A stretch of 64,000 nt of DNA, taken from Thermosediminibacter oceani DSM 16646. Its GTDB lineage: Bacteria; Bacillota; Thermosediminibacteria; Thermosediminibacterales; Thermosediminibacteraceae. The notes beneath the pieces are model-generated. The model was not told the DNA's origin. It searched no databases and saw only the letters and a list, made by a program, of their open reading frames with translations. The stretch covers positions 1,922,001 to 1,986,000 of the forward strand of contig NC_014377.1 in the NCBI RefSeq assembly GCF_000144645.1, given 5' to 3'. The position numbers and the translations under genes are program-made. This document shows positions 45,453 through 53,684 of the stretch, piece by piece. Position 1 is the first letter of the stretch; every line of letters begins with the position of its first letter.

Positions 45453-45845
45453 TTAATTGTTGAGGGCGACTCTATTACTCTGAGATATTTTCTTTTTTAA
45501 TTTTTTTATTTCGACTTCTCCTCTTACACCTCTCTTTTTGATATTTTTCTCCTCCAAAACTTCAAACCCCAATTTTTCATAAAATCGAATAGCAGGTGTA
45601 TTAGTTTTGGTTACTTCCAATATTATTGGCAGCCCTTTTTCTTTTAATTGATTAAAAATTGATGTCCCTATACCCCTTCGTTTATACGAAGGTAGGATTT
45701 CAATATGTCTTACATAAATGAATTCCTGATTAAAATCAATAGATAAATAACCAATTGACTCTCCATTATATGTAATGATGTAGTCTTTTCCAGGGCGAAA
45801 AGATTGTTTTAAATCCTCACGCTCAATTTCATCATTCCAACCACG
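45453..45845 (-). pseudogene. GNAT acetyltransferase, C-terminal part (gene split by IS21 element)
   Basis: Codons 35-164 of a GNAT gene whose first 34 codons lie at 48022-48123. This part holds IRGWNDEIEREDLKQSF (joined across the insertion), YVRHIEILPSYKRRGIGTSI with the acetyl-CoA-binding loop, and NTPAIRFYEKLGFEVLEE. The IS21 element duplicated CCACG at both junctions; removing it and one CCACG restores an uninterrupted 164-codon gene. The fragment still has an in-frame GTG inside the element, but no ribosome-binding site. Confidence 0.9.
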
Positions 45846-45973
45846 TGTCACCGCCGGTGTATAATTGACCCAGGAGCAACGAAAAGGAATTGACCCACCC
45901 CCTGGCGAAATATCCCTCTGATACCAGCCAAAAGATCGGAGGGAAATAAGTGCTAGGGAGTGGATCTATTATC

Positions 45974-47179
45974 ATGTTACACGAATTAAGAGCAATGGGC
46001 AAGAGCATCCGTGCAATTGCACGAGAAACAGGCCGTTCAAGGAATACGGTAAGAAAATACTTAAGGGCAGAGGGCATTCCCGAAAGGAAGCCGCATCCCA
46101 AAAGAGGATCAAAGCTCGATCCATACAAAGATACCATTCAAGAGCTCATAAATCTTGGTATATTCAATTGCGAAGTTATCTACGAAAGAATCAAAGAAGA
46201 AGGCTATACCGGCGGCCGCACTATCTTAAGGGACTATGTAAGACAATTTAGACCCCCAAAACAGGTTCCTGCCGTATGCCGCTACGAAACCAAGCCCGGC
46301 CAGCAGGCCCAGGTCGACTGGGGCGAATACACCTACATTGACGAGGAAACCGGCGAAATACGTAAGCTTTACGTCTTCGTCATGGTACTGGGTTACTCCA
46401 GAGCCATATACGTAGAATTCACAAACCGCTGCGACATACATACCTTCATCCGCTGCCTGATCCGCGGGTTTGAATACTTCGGCGGAGTGACCGACATAGT
46501 CCTTACCGACAGAATGAAGACCGTAATACTTGGCACCGGAGAAAACAGAAAGCCCATATGGAACTCCATCTTTGAAGACCTGGCTGTAACCCTTGGATTT
46601 ACCCCTAAAGTGTGCAGAGCACGACGTCCACAGACCAAAGGCAAAGTAGAAAGCGGAATAGACTTTGTCAAAAGCAACTTCCTGCCGGGTAGGAAGTTCA
46701 TAAACTACGGTGACTTAAACCACCAGGCAATAGTGTGGTGCGAAAAGAAAAACAGGAGGATTCACGGCACCACCGGGGAAAAGCCTATTGACCGCCTGAA
46801 GGAAGAAAACCTCAAACCACTCCCTGCCTCTGACAGATACCAAAAATTCCTTGAAGAAGTAAGGAAAGTCCACAAAGACGGCCTCTTGAGCTTTAACGGC
46901 GTAAGATACGGCGTTCCCTGGCAATATAGCGGAAAAGAGGTGGTTGTAAGGGACAAAAACGGCAAAATCGAAATCCTCTATGATGGGAAGGTGATAGCAA
47001 CCCACGAAAAACATTATCGCTCAAGGACCATCGTTTTCCTCAAAGGTCAGTATAAGGGTCTAAAAGAAGCCGAAGGCATGTTCTATCCTAGACCGAGGGC
47101 TATCAAGTTATCTTCCCTGGAAGTTGAGAAGCGTTCTCTGGGGGTTTACGAAAGCCTCCTGGAGGTGGGCACAGTATGA
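45974..47179 (+). CDS. istA: IS21-family transposase IstA (element 1)
   Basis: About 401 residues from ATG 45974 (AGGGAGTGG upstream; the GTG at 45950 is in frame). N-terminal helix-turn-helix SIRAIARETGRSRNTVRKYL, then the rve/DDE domain: AQVDWGEYTYID with the first aspartate, DIVLTDRMKTV with the second, and the glutamate in KGKVESGIDFVKSNFLPGR. The C-terminal Mu-transposase-like beta barrel follows (SFNGVRYGVPWQYSGKEV). No interruption; probably functional with IstB. Stop TGA overlaps the istB start. Confidence 0.95.
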   Translation: MLHELRAMGKSIRAIARETGRSRNTVRKYLRAEGIPERKPHPKRGSKLDPYKDTIQELINLGIFNCEVIYERIKEEGYTGGRTILRDYVRQFRPPKQVPAVCRYETKPGQQAQVDWGEYTYIDEETGEIRKLYVFVMVLGYSRAIYVEFTNRCDIHTFIRCLIRGFEYFGGVTDIVLTDRMKTVILGTGENRKPIWNSIFEDLAVTLGFTPKVCRARRPQTKGKVESGIDFVKSNFLPGRKFINYGDLNHQAIVWCEKKNRRIHGTTGEKPIDRLKEENLKPLPASDRYQKFLEEVRKVHKDGLLSFNGVRYGVPWQYSGKEVVVRDKNGKIEILYDGKVIATHEKHYRSRTIVFLKGQYKGLKEAEGMFYPRPRAIKLSSLEVEKRSLGVYESLLEVGTV

Positions 47180-47946
47180 TAGACCTTGAAAAAGCTCGGT
47201 CCCACCTTGAAGAACTGGGGCTTTTAAACGCAGCATCTTTCCTTGACGCCCTCCTTGAAAGAGCTCAACGCCAAAATAGCACGTATCTTGATTTCTTAAA
47301 TAACCTGCTCGAGGCTGAACTTGCTGAAAGGCAAAGGCGGAATATCGAGGTAAGGTCAAAACTTGCCCGGCTTCCATACCGCAAGACTCTAACCGAATTT
47401 GACTTTGCCTTCCAGCCCAGCATCGATGAAAAACTGATAAAAGAGCTTGCCACAATGGCCTTTGTCCACCGGGTAGAAAACGTAATATTTCTTGGCCCGC
47501 CTGGAGTAGGGAAGACGCACCTTGCCGTGGCTCTTGCTATAGAAGCCCTATCTTGTGGTATATCAGTCTACTTCACGAGTCTTTCTAGGCTCATTGAGGA
47601 CCTCAAAAAGGCATATAAAGAAAGCCGGTTAGAAAGGCGAATGAGGATCTACACTAGGCCCAAGCTCCTTGTAATCGATGAAGTAGGCTATCTTCCATTA
47701 GATGGCCTTGGCTCGAACCTCTTTTTCCAGCTAATAAGTGCCCGATATGAAAAGGGGAGCATAATACTTACCAGCAACAAAGGCTTTGGAGAATGGGGGG
47801 AGCTCATGGGAGACCCTGTACTTGCTACTGCAGTGTTGGATAGACTATTACACCATGCCCACATAATCAACATAAGGGGCAACAGCTACCGCCTAAAGGA
47901 CAGGCTAAAGACCGGGTTGTATGGTAACCAACATAATAATGCTTAA
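47176..47946 (+). CDS. istB: IS21-family helper ATPase IstB (element 1)
   Basis: A 256-residue AAA+ ATPase. Walker A VIFLGPPGVGKTHLAVAL near residue 110, Walker B LLVIDEVGYLPLD, sensor ILTSNKGFGEWGEL, and LLHHAHIINIRGNSYRLKD at the C-terminus, as in DnaC-like IstB proteins that select target DNA for IstA. Its ATG overlaps the istA stop by four bases. Complete. Confidence 0.95.
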   Translation: MIDLEKARSHLEELGLLNAASFLDALLERAQRQNSTYLDFLNNLLEAELAERQRRNIEVRSKLARLPYRKTLTEFDFAFQPSIDEKLIKELATMAFVHRVENVIFLGPPGVGKTHLAVALAIEALSCGISVYFTSLSRLIEDLKKAYKESRLERRMRIYTRPKLLVIDEVGYLPLDGLGSNLFFQLISARYEKGSIILTSNKGFGEWGELMGDPVLATAVLDRLLHHAHIINIRGNSYRLKDRLKTGLYGNQHNNA

Positions 47947-48021
47947 ATTTAAAAAAAGCCAGGGTGGGTCAATTTAAAATCGCTGAAAATGGGTCAATTT
48001 AAATCCGCTATTGACACCACG

Positions 48022-48123
48022 GATTTCATCAACAAAATCTTTAAAGTTTGCTTTATTCAGTTGGAAGACAAAATCAAAATCTTCTTCATTTGCAATACGT
48101 AAGGATAGATTTACAGCCAACAC
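48022..48123 (-). pseudogene. GNAT acetyltransferase, N-terminal part (gene split by IS21 element)
   Basis: Start GTG 48123 behind GAGGAGGATTTT. Encodes 34 residues (LAVNLSLRIANEEDFDFVF, QLNKANFKDFVDEI) that continue exactly in frame into the fragment at 45453-45845 when the IS21 element and one CCACG are removed. The ribosome-binding site lies right beside the 72-base remnant of an IS21 end at 48141-48212. Confidence 0.88.
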
Positions 48124-48140
48124 AAAATCCTCCTCGATTA

Positions 48141-48212
48141 AACATAAAAATTCCCCACCGGTTTCTGGGGAAAAATCTTTGCAAAAATATAGAATTTTCT
48201 CTTGGAAAAACA
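48141..48212 (-). repeat. Remnant of an IS21-type-2 terminus, inverted relative to the intact copy
   Basis: The minus strand reads TGTTTTTCCAAGAGAAAATT..., TTTTTGCAAAGATTTTTCCC... and CCGGTGGGGAATTTTTATGT. It matches, with scattered differences, the left terminus of IS21 element 2 (48286-48340 continued at 50063-50085 after removal of the IS3 element). It ends beside the GNAT ribosome-binding site. Confidence 0.75.
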
Positions 48213-48408
48213 TATAGTGTCTGTGACATCCATCTGTCTCGTCTATTCCTCTCCTTTATTAGCTTCTTCAAGGTTAAGTCTTAATTGTTTTTTGCAAGAG
48301 GAAATTCCCCATTTTTGCAAAGGTTTTTCCCCAGGCACCGTGATATGCTCCCCTTGTAGTAGACAGTTGAAATAATAAAAACTGTTACTTCAAGGGGGGC
48401 ATATTTTT

Positions 48409-49092
48409 ATGAGTCGAAAACCAAAAGTTTCTTTTGAGCAAAAATTATCTGCTGTAAAAGATTATCTAGAAGGAAGGAAAACCCAAAGGCAGCTAGCAAA
48501 AGAATATAATGTTGACCATTCTTCAGTACGGCAATGGATTTCTAACTATCAAGCAATGGGAGAATCAGGATTAATTACTTCCTCAAAAAATACAAGCTAT
48601 TCCCAAGAACTGAAATATACAGCAGTTAAGGAATATCTTTCAGGTAATGCTTCAAAACTAGATATATGCAAGAAATATAAAATTCGCTCAACAAAGCAAC
48701 TATCCGATTGGGTTTTGAAGTATAATGGTCATGAGAGGCTAAAATCTTCGGGATCAGGAGGAAAACCAATCATGACCAAAGGACGTAATACCACATTGGA
48801 AGAACGTATAGAAATCGTAAAATACTGTTTAGAGCATAACAGAAACTACATTGAAACCGCCGAGAAATATCAGGTTTCCTATCAACAGGTTCGCAGTTGG
48901 GTAATAAAATACGATAAATCCGGTGTAGATGCCCTAATTGATAGAAGGGGCAAACGCAAATCTGAAGATGAATTTACAGAGATGGATAGGTTAAAAGCCC
49001 AGAACAAGCTTCTGGAAGCAAGGAATAGGTGGCTTGAAATGGAGAACGAAGTCCTAAAAAAACTCCAAGAAATAGAAGGGGGGCGGTATTAA
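48409..49092 (+). CDS. IS3-family OrfA (DNA-binding, leucine-zipper protein)
   Basis: A 227-residue protein with three helix-turn-helix-like repeats (FEQKLSAVKDYLEGRKTQRQ; ELKYTAVKEYLSGNASKLDI; LEERIEIVKYCLEHNRNYIE), each followed by a SVRQW- or VRSW-type recognition helix, and a C-terminal leucine zipper (LKAQNKLLEARNRWLEMEN). A seven-A run at 49056-49062 (frame A AAA AAA C) near the end allows -1 slippage into the orfB frame, giving the OrfAB transposase. ATG 48409 after AAGGGGGG. Complete. Confidence 0.93.
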   Translation: MSRKPKVSFEQKLSAVKDYLEGRKTQRQLAKEYNVDHSSVRQWISNYQAMGESGLITSSKNTSYSQELKYTAVKEYLSGNASKLDICKKYKIRSTKQLSDWVLKYNGHERLKSSGSGGKPIMTKGRNTTLEERIEIVKYCLEHNRNYIETAEKYQVSYQQVRSWVIKYDKSGVDALIDRRGKRKSEDEFTEMDRLKAQNKLLEARNRWLEMENEVLKKLQEIEGGRY

Positions 49093-49130
49093 GCCTGGTT
49101 AAGCATGAAGAAATATACCTGGTTATCCAG

Positions 49131-50003
49131 ATGCTTTTAGAACAAAAACACTACCCTGTTTCAGCTCTATGTAAAATCACAGGAATCAGCAGATCTGCCT
49201 ACTACAAGTGGAAACATAGGGAAAAAAGCCAAAATGAACTTCAAAATGAGAAGCTGCTTGTTCTTATCAGGGAAGCATACGAGGAAAGAGATGGTATACT
49301 AGGTTACAGGCAAATGACAATCAAGCTTCGCCGTGAACATCAACTTAAGGTTAATCATAAACGAATTTATCGACTGATGAAAGTAATGGGTTTAAAATCA
49401 GTATGCAGGAAAAAGAAATATAACTACATAAAGTCAACTCCAGAAGTTATCGCAGAGAATGTACTAAATCGGGATTTCAAGGCAGAACATACATGTGAGA
49501 AATGGCTTACGGATGTAACGGAATTCAAATATGGTAATGGCCAGAAAGCATATCTTAGCGCAATTCTTGACCTTGCAGATAGAAGCATAGTATCTTACGT
49601 TATTGGCCATTCAAACAACAATGCACTTGTGTTTGAGACTTTTGATTTGGCAGTTGCTAGCCATCCTGATGCAAAACCCATCTTCCATAGTGACCGTGGC
49701 TTCCAATATACCAATAAAACCTTTAAGTCAAAACTGGATAAGGCAGGAATGACCCAGAGTATGTCTAGGGTAGGCCGCTGCATAGATAATGGCCCTATGG
49801 AGGGATTCTGGGGAATTCTGAAATCGGAGATGTATTACTTACATAAGTTTGATGACTATGATAGCTTGAAAAAAGCGATTGAGGAATACATAGATTACTA
49901 CAATACAAGGAGATATCAGAAACGTTTAAAATGCATGACGCCAATTGAGTATCGCAACTATCTTGCCGGTATGCAGCATAAAGAAAGCACCAACCATTTT
50001 TGA
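49131..50003 (+). CDS. IS3-family OrfB (rve/DDE integrase domain)
   Basis: At least 290 residues; the frame is open upstream of ATG 49131 through the orfA end, consistent with translation as an OrfAB fusion. HTH_21 region RSAYYKWKHREKS, then the DDE core: TCEKWLTDVTEFKYGNG (D), PIFHSDRGFQYTN (D) and GPMEGFWGILKSEM (E), ending CMTPIEYRNYL. No defects seen, so the element may still transpose. Confidence 0.94.
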   Translation: MLLEQKHYPVSALCKITGISRSAYYKWKHREKSQNELQNEKLLVLIREAYEERDGILGYRQMTIKLRREHQLKVNHKRIYRLMKVMGLKSVCRKKKYNYIKSTPEVIAENVLNRDFKAEHTCEKWLTDVTEFKYGNGQKAYLSAILDLADRSIVSYVIGHSNNNALVFETFDLAVASHPDAKPIFHSDRGFQYTNKTFKSKLDKAGMTQSMSRVGRCIDNGPMEGFWGILKSEMYYLHKFDDYDSLKKAIEEYIDYYNTRRYQKRLKCMTPIEYRNYLAGMQHKESTNHF

Positions 50004-50081
50004 TTGGTGCTTTAAATAGATTTTATATTATTTCCACTGTCTACTTGACAGGGGGCAGTTCACCGGTGGGGAATTTTTATG

Positions 50082-50813
50082 TTAACTTAATTGCCTCATG
50101 AGTGATTGCCTCATCCGGTAGCTTTGACCATCAAAGATCAATAGGTAACTGTGGTGTATTAGCCGGTCAATCATTGCTGCTGTCATCTGCTCATCGTAGA
50201 AAATGCTCGCCCAGCGGCTGAATTCCAGGTTAGTGGTAATTACTACACTGCGACGTTCATAGCAGTCCGAAATCACCTGAAAAAGTAGCTGCGCTCCTTC
50301 GCGGTCCAAAGGAACATAGCCCCATTCGTCGCAGATCAGAAGATCTGGTTTGGAAAGCTGTTTCAGTAACCCGGAAAGTTCACCTCCCTTCCGGGCTTCC
50401 ACCAGCCGGTTTACCAGCGCTGCAGTGCGGAAAAACTTTACGTTGTAGCCTTTTTTACAGGCCTCCACACCGATGGCGGTGGCAAGATGGGTTTTGCCGG
50501 TTCCCACGTTGCCGTAAAGGATCAGGTTTTTCTTTTCTTCGAGAAATTTGCAATCTTTTAGGTCCTGCGGTGTAAGCCCCTGCGGGAGTTTGATTTCATC
50601 GAATATGTAGCCGGCAAAGGTCTTTATCGTGTAAAAGCCCGCATTTTTCAAAAGCCTGTCCTTTCGGCTTGCGTCTCTGTGCTCCAGTTCTAATCTTAGC
50701 AGCTTCAGCAGGTATTCTTCATGGCTTTGAGCCTCGATCTTGTCGCAGTTTTCCACTAGATTGCGGCTGAGTTTTAATGCTTTACAGCAGGCGGCGATTT
50801 CGTCCTTCAGCAT
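50082..50813 (-). CDS. istB: IS21-family helper ATPase IstB (element 2)
   Basis: A 243-residue AAA+ protein: Walker A LILYGNVGTGKTHLATAIG near residue 97, Walker B LLICDEWGYVPLD, sensor VVITTNLEFSRWASIF, and LIHHSYLLIFDGQSYRMRQS. Start ATG 50813 overlaps the end of istA by seven bases. Distinct in sequence from the IstB of element 1, so the two elements are different species rather than duplicates. Stop TAA lies close to the IS3 insertion. Confidence 0.94.
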   Translation of the reverse strand: MLKDEIAACCKALKLSRNLVENCDKIEAQSHEEYLLKLLRLELEHRDASRKDRLLKNAGFYTIKTFAGYIFDEIKLPQGLTPQDLKDCKFLEEKKNLILYGNVGTGKTHLATAIGVEACKKGYNVKFFRTAALVNRLVEARKGGELSGLLKQLSKPDLLICDEWGYVPLDREGAQLLFQVISDCYERRSVVITTNLEFSRWASIFYDEQMTAAMIDRLIHHSYLLIFDGQSYRMRQSLMRQLS

Positions 50814-52330
50814 AAATTGGCACCGCCTTTCAGAAAGGCTTTGTCATAGTCTTCTGCATTGAAGCGGAATGCAGTGAGTTCAGGAACCCCTTCCGGAATC
50901 TTTACCGGCTCCAACTGCGGGGTTATACCCGTTATCCTGTTATGGATGGCTACGAGGCTGTCTAAATCCTGCACTCCGTAAAGGAGAGCCTCGGCTACAG
51001 CGTTCACAGCCTGTTCAAAACTGCTTTTGGTACAAAGCACAGCCAAAGCCTTGAGCGCTTTGCCGCGCTCACTTTTGCTTAAGCCGTCGAGGTATTCCCG
51101 GAGTGGGTCCGGCAGCATGCTGTATATTCCCGAATACTTAAGGGCTCCCGGACAGCGGGAAAGCTGGGTAAGATATGGCAGCCAGTCCATGCTTTCTTGC
51201 TTGTTGTCCCCGTAAAGCCGCCGGTGGCGCACGATTTCCCGGTGGCTCTCATCCAGCGGTATGACCTCATGGGCTGTTATCTTTACAAGCACCCGGCTGT
51301 TGGCGTATTTGGGGGCGGTAGAGTATAGGTGCTTTCCACCGTTCAAGCTGAATTTGGCGTAGGCGTTGGTTTTGACTGTTATGTAACCGGCTACCTCGTA
51401 AGGAACGGTAGGCAGCTCAAGCAGAGCCTTACGGTCTTCATTAAAAAGTTCGGCTATGGATGCTTCCTTCCGGTAGTGTTCGCGGTGCATGTCCTGGTCG
51501 CATAATCGTAAAAGTTCGCGGTTAAAATCCTCTAGTCTTTCAAACCTGGGGACCGGAACTAGAAGGTTACGTCGGTGGTATCCCACCTTGTTTTCCACAT
51601 TACCCTTTTCATGGCCGGAAGCAGGGTTACAGAATACCGCTTCAAAACCATAGTGCTGCTTGAACCTCAGGAAGGCGTCGGTCAGTTTGCGCTCTCCATT
51701 TTTCGAGAGTTTCACGATAGTGCTGGCGTTATCAAACCATAGCTTACGGGGTACTCCCCCCAAGTGTTCAAATATGTCCTTAAGTCCCTGAAACAGGCAT
51801 TCCTGGTTTTCTCCCTTGAAAAGCTGGGTATATCCTACGTTACTGTAGGGAAACGACAGGTTCAGATAAAATCCGTGATGCAGCGTCCCGTTTTCGTAAA
51901 AGTCTGCCTCACCGAAATCCACCTGCGCTTCACCCGGGATATGTTCCAGCGGCAGACGACATGAGTTGTCCTGGTACAATTCTTTTTTTCTCATGGCTAC
52001 GTAGCCTGCTACGGTGCGGTAAGAACAGTTAAACTTATCTTGGTATTTTTCACAGAGCCTGTCATAAATCCTTTTGGCGGTATGCCTCTGCTTTTTGCGA
52101 GCTTTTTTATCTTCTTCAAGCCACTGATCTATATCCGCCTTGAAAGGGTCGAGTTTTGGGAAGGTATGTTTAACTTCTTCAACTTTAACCCTGGTGTTCC
52201 AGTCTTCTTGATAAATATACTTGCGTATAGTTTTTCGGTCTTTTTGGAACTCCCGGGCTATCTCGCTGATATTTTGCCCTTTCATAAAGAACGCTTTTCT
52301 GATATTATCAATATGGGTCATTGTGAGCAT
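50807..52330 (-). CDS. istA: IS21-family transposase IstA (element 2)
   Basis: A 507-residue transposase. Start chosen at ATG 52330 with GGGAGGATTGGAGG directly upstream; the frame is open to 52456 but that reaches into the terminal repeats. HTH: NISEIAREFQKDRKTIRKYI. rve core: EAQVDFGEADFYENG (D), PRKLWFDNASTIV (D) and GHEKGNVENKVGYHRRNLL (E). The C-terminal barrel region has KFSLNGGKHLYSTAP. Intact. Confidence 0.94.
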   Translation of the reverse strand: MLTMTHIDNIRKAFFMKGQNISEIAREFQKDRKTIRKYIYQEDWNTRVKVEEVKHTFPKLDPFKADIDQWLEEDKKARKKQRHTAKRIYDRLCEKYQDKFNCSYRTVAGYVAMRKKELYQDNSCRLPLEHIPGEAQVDFGEADFYENGTLHHGFYLNLSFPYSNVGYTQLFKGENQECLFQGLKDIFEHLGGVPRKLWFDNASTIVKLSKNGERKLTDAFLRFKQHYGFEAVFCNPASGHEKGNVENKVGYHRRNLLVPVPRFERLEDFNRELLRLCDQDMHREHYRKEASIAELFNEDRKALLELPTVPYEVAGYITVKTNAYAKFSLNGGKHLYSTAPKYANSRVLVKITAHEVIPLDESHREIVRHRRLYGDNKQESMDWLPYLTQLSRCPGALKYSGIYSMLPDPLREYLDGLSKSERGKALKALAVLCTKSSFEQAVNAVAEALLYGVQDLDSLVAIHNRITGITPQLEPVKIPEGVPELTAFRFNAEDYDKAFLKGGANLC

Positions 52331-52471
52331 CCTCCAATCCTCCCTTGCAGTTAAGATTTCCCTAACTACAAGGGTAAAGGTTTTTAGGGGTGCCTGCAAT
52401 GACCTTTGCAAATTTGGGGATTTTTGAGTTGCAAAAGTGGGGATTTTATTTTGCAACTCTGTCCATTTTAA

Positions 52472-53020
52472 TTATGCAATAAACAGTCTTAATACTATAA
52501 TAAACCCATCGAGTATCTGGTGACTCATTTTGAAACCTTTATTAAGATAGAATTTTAACGCATTATCGTTTCCATTTGATACAAAGATAAAGATATCGCT
52601 TATCGACTTAAATGATCTCAACCAATCCATAGACTTTTCAAACAAAACGCTGCCGATGCCCTTATTGCGATAACCTTCTTTTATATAAATCTGCGAAAGA
52701 CAACCTACGTCATGACTCTTTACAGAATCAAGGTCAAAGAAGGAATCACAGTCTAACGTAGCAAAACCCTTAGAATATATCTCCTTTGGTGAAATATTGC
52801 TGTACGCGTATCCGATAATTTCATCACCATCTTTAGCTACTATTATATAGTTAGCTTTAGCACTCTTGATGGATGGAATCATTCTAGTTTCAAAACGCAT
52901 GTTATCAAAAAACTCAGGGTGGATATGTGCGATTGATTTTTGATAAGCCATTAACTCATTGCACAAATCCTTAATGCAAAAAACATTATCTTCGGAAATA
53001 ACTTCATAACGGATACTCAT
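52472..53020 (-). CDS. GNAT-family N-acetyltransferase
   Basis: A 182-residue acetyltransferase. CLSQIYIKEGYRNKGIGSVLFEK holds the acetyl-CoA-binding R-x-x-G-x-G loop (shown without flanks: YRNKGIGSVLFEK), and DNALKFYLNKGFKMS the C-terminal motif. ATG 53020 after AAAAGGGGG. Substrate unknown. Divergent from hxlR, whose product may regulate it. Its stop codon lies seven bases from the end of IS21 element 2, so the insertion just spared the coding region. Confidence 0.88.
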   Translation of the reverse strand: MSIRYEVISEDNVFCIKDLCNELMAYQKSIAHIHPEFFDNMRFETRMIPSIKSAKANYIIVAKDGDEIIGYAYSNISPKEIYSKGFATLDCDSFFDLDSVKSHDVGCLSQIYIKEGYRNKGIGSVLFEKSMDWLRSFKSISDIFIFVSNGNDNALKFYLNKGFKMSHQILDGFIIVLRLFIA

Positions 53021-53057
53021 GTTGATCCCCCTTTTAAAAATGAATTGAAGACATATT

Positions 53058-53086
53058 TTGATTAATCTATCAGTTTTCGGTATAAT
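53058..53086 (+). promoter_or_regulatory. Promoter of hxlR
   Basis: TTGATT at 53058-53063, 17 bases, TATAAT at 53081-53086. Lies in the 146-base divergent region between the GNAT gene and hxlR, where an HxlR operator would be expected. Confidence 0.7.
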
Positions 53087-53166
53087 TATATCAATTACAA
53101 CGATTATAACAAGTATGCAGTATTTTCTGCCTAAGTAAGATAAAACTGAGTATTGGAGTGATCTTT

Positions 53167-53520
53167 ATGTATAAAAATAGCTTCGACAACTGCCCATTAA
53201 CATTTGCTTTAAACCTCATCGGGGGAAAGTGGAGATTACCTATAATTTGGGCATTAAGTAAAAATGGCACTATGCGATATAACGAATTAAGAAGGAGTAT
53301 TCATGGAATCACCAACATGATGCTAACCCAATCGTTGAGGGAATTAGAGCTGTACGGCATTATTAGCCGAAAGCAATATATGGAAATACCGCCTCGCGTT
53401 GAATATTTCTTGACTGATAATGGAAAAAATCTTATTCCGGCTCTTAAAGCACTAGCTCATTGGGGCAAGGAAATGAAAACGTTTTTTTTGCATAACCAAC
53501 CGCCTTTACAGCATAAATAG
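53167..53520 (+). CDS. HxlR-family winged-helix regulator
   Basis: A 117-residue DUF24/HxlR protein. CPLTFALNLIGGKWRLPIIW carries the conserved N-terminal cysteine used for redox or electrophile sensing in this family; the winged helix is RYNELRRSIHGITNMMLTQS and the wing IPPRVEYFLTDNGKNLIPAL. Start ATG 53167 with GGAGTG eight bases upstream; the GTG at 53158 overlaps that site. Divergent from a GNAT gene. Stop TAG. Confidence 0.92.
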   Translation: MYKNSFDNCPLTFALNLIGGKWRLPIIWALSKNGTMRYNELRRSIHGITNMMLTQSLRELELYGIISRKQYMEIPPRVEYFLTDNGKNLIPALKALAHWGKEMKTFFLHNQPPLQHK

Positions 53521-53667
53521 CCGCATGAATAGATGAGTTGCTACATGAGCGGTTGCTGCTGCATGTCCGCAAGCGCGAGCAGCAGCAACTGCTGACTCAT
53601 CAAAAGCGTTTCTTGCGGCAGCATGATATGCTAATGCGGCTTTACGAGCACACTTGGGATTTTGCAT
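53506..53667 (-). pseudogene. Imm5-like putative immunity protein, C-terminal remnant
   Basis: A 53-codon frame starting at ATG 53667 without a ribosome-binding site: NPKCARKAALAYHAAARNAF, ESAVAAARACGHAAATAHVA, THLFM. This alanine-rich repeat with ATAHVxTH is characteristic of the C-terminus of Imm5-type proteins annotated as putative immunity proteins. The N-terminal two thirds are missing, and the frame overlaps the 3' end of hxlR by 15 bases on the other strand. Most likely a gene scar left between rph and hxlR. Confidence 0.6.
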
Positions 53668-53684
53668 TTTCAACTACAGAACGT

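Larger units (their letters stand above)
45846..48016 (+). mobile_element. IS21-family element 1, 2171 bp, intact
   Basis: Ends TGTCACCGCCGG... and ...ATTGACA, with terminal inverted repeats matching 18 of 26 positions and ending in the shared AATTGACCC; this block recurs just inside each end, as is usual for IS21 subterminal repeats. Target duplication CCACG (45841-45845 and 48017-48021). Carries istA and istB overlapping by ATGA. Inserted into a GNAT gene. Confidence 0.92.
48341..50062 (+). mobile_element. IS3-family element (IS150-like), 1722 bp, nested in IS21 element 2
   Basis: Ends TGATATGCTCCCC... and ...GGGGGCAGTTCA; the 26-base inverted repeats share TGA, TGC-CCC and AGTAGACAG. Target duplication CCG (48338-48340 and 50063-50065), the 3-bp size typical of the family. 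Removing the element and one CCG restores CCCCAGGCACCGGTGGGG, which agrees with the remnant copy at 48141-48212. Carries orfA and orfB in a -1 frame relation. Confidence 0.92.
48286..52465 (-). mobile_element. IS21-family element 2, interrupted by a nested IS3-family element
   Basis: Left end TGTTTTTTGCAAGAGG, right end (reverse complement) TGGACAGAGTTGCAAAAT, with repeated TTGCAA...ATCCCC blocks near both ends. istA and istB are read leftward. The IS3 element at 48341-50062 sits between istB and the left end. Without it the element is about 2.46 kb. A target duplication is not certain: the flanks TCTTAAT and TTTTAAT differ by one base. Confidence 0.8.

Noticed and set aside
48286-52465. A clear target duplication for IS21 element 2
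   Set aside because: The flanks (TCTTAAT and TTTTAAT) differ by one base, so the duplication is not claimed.
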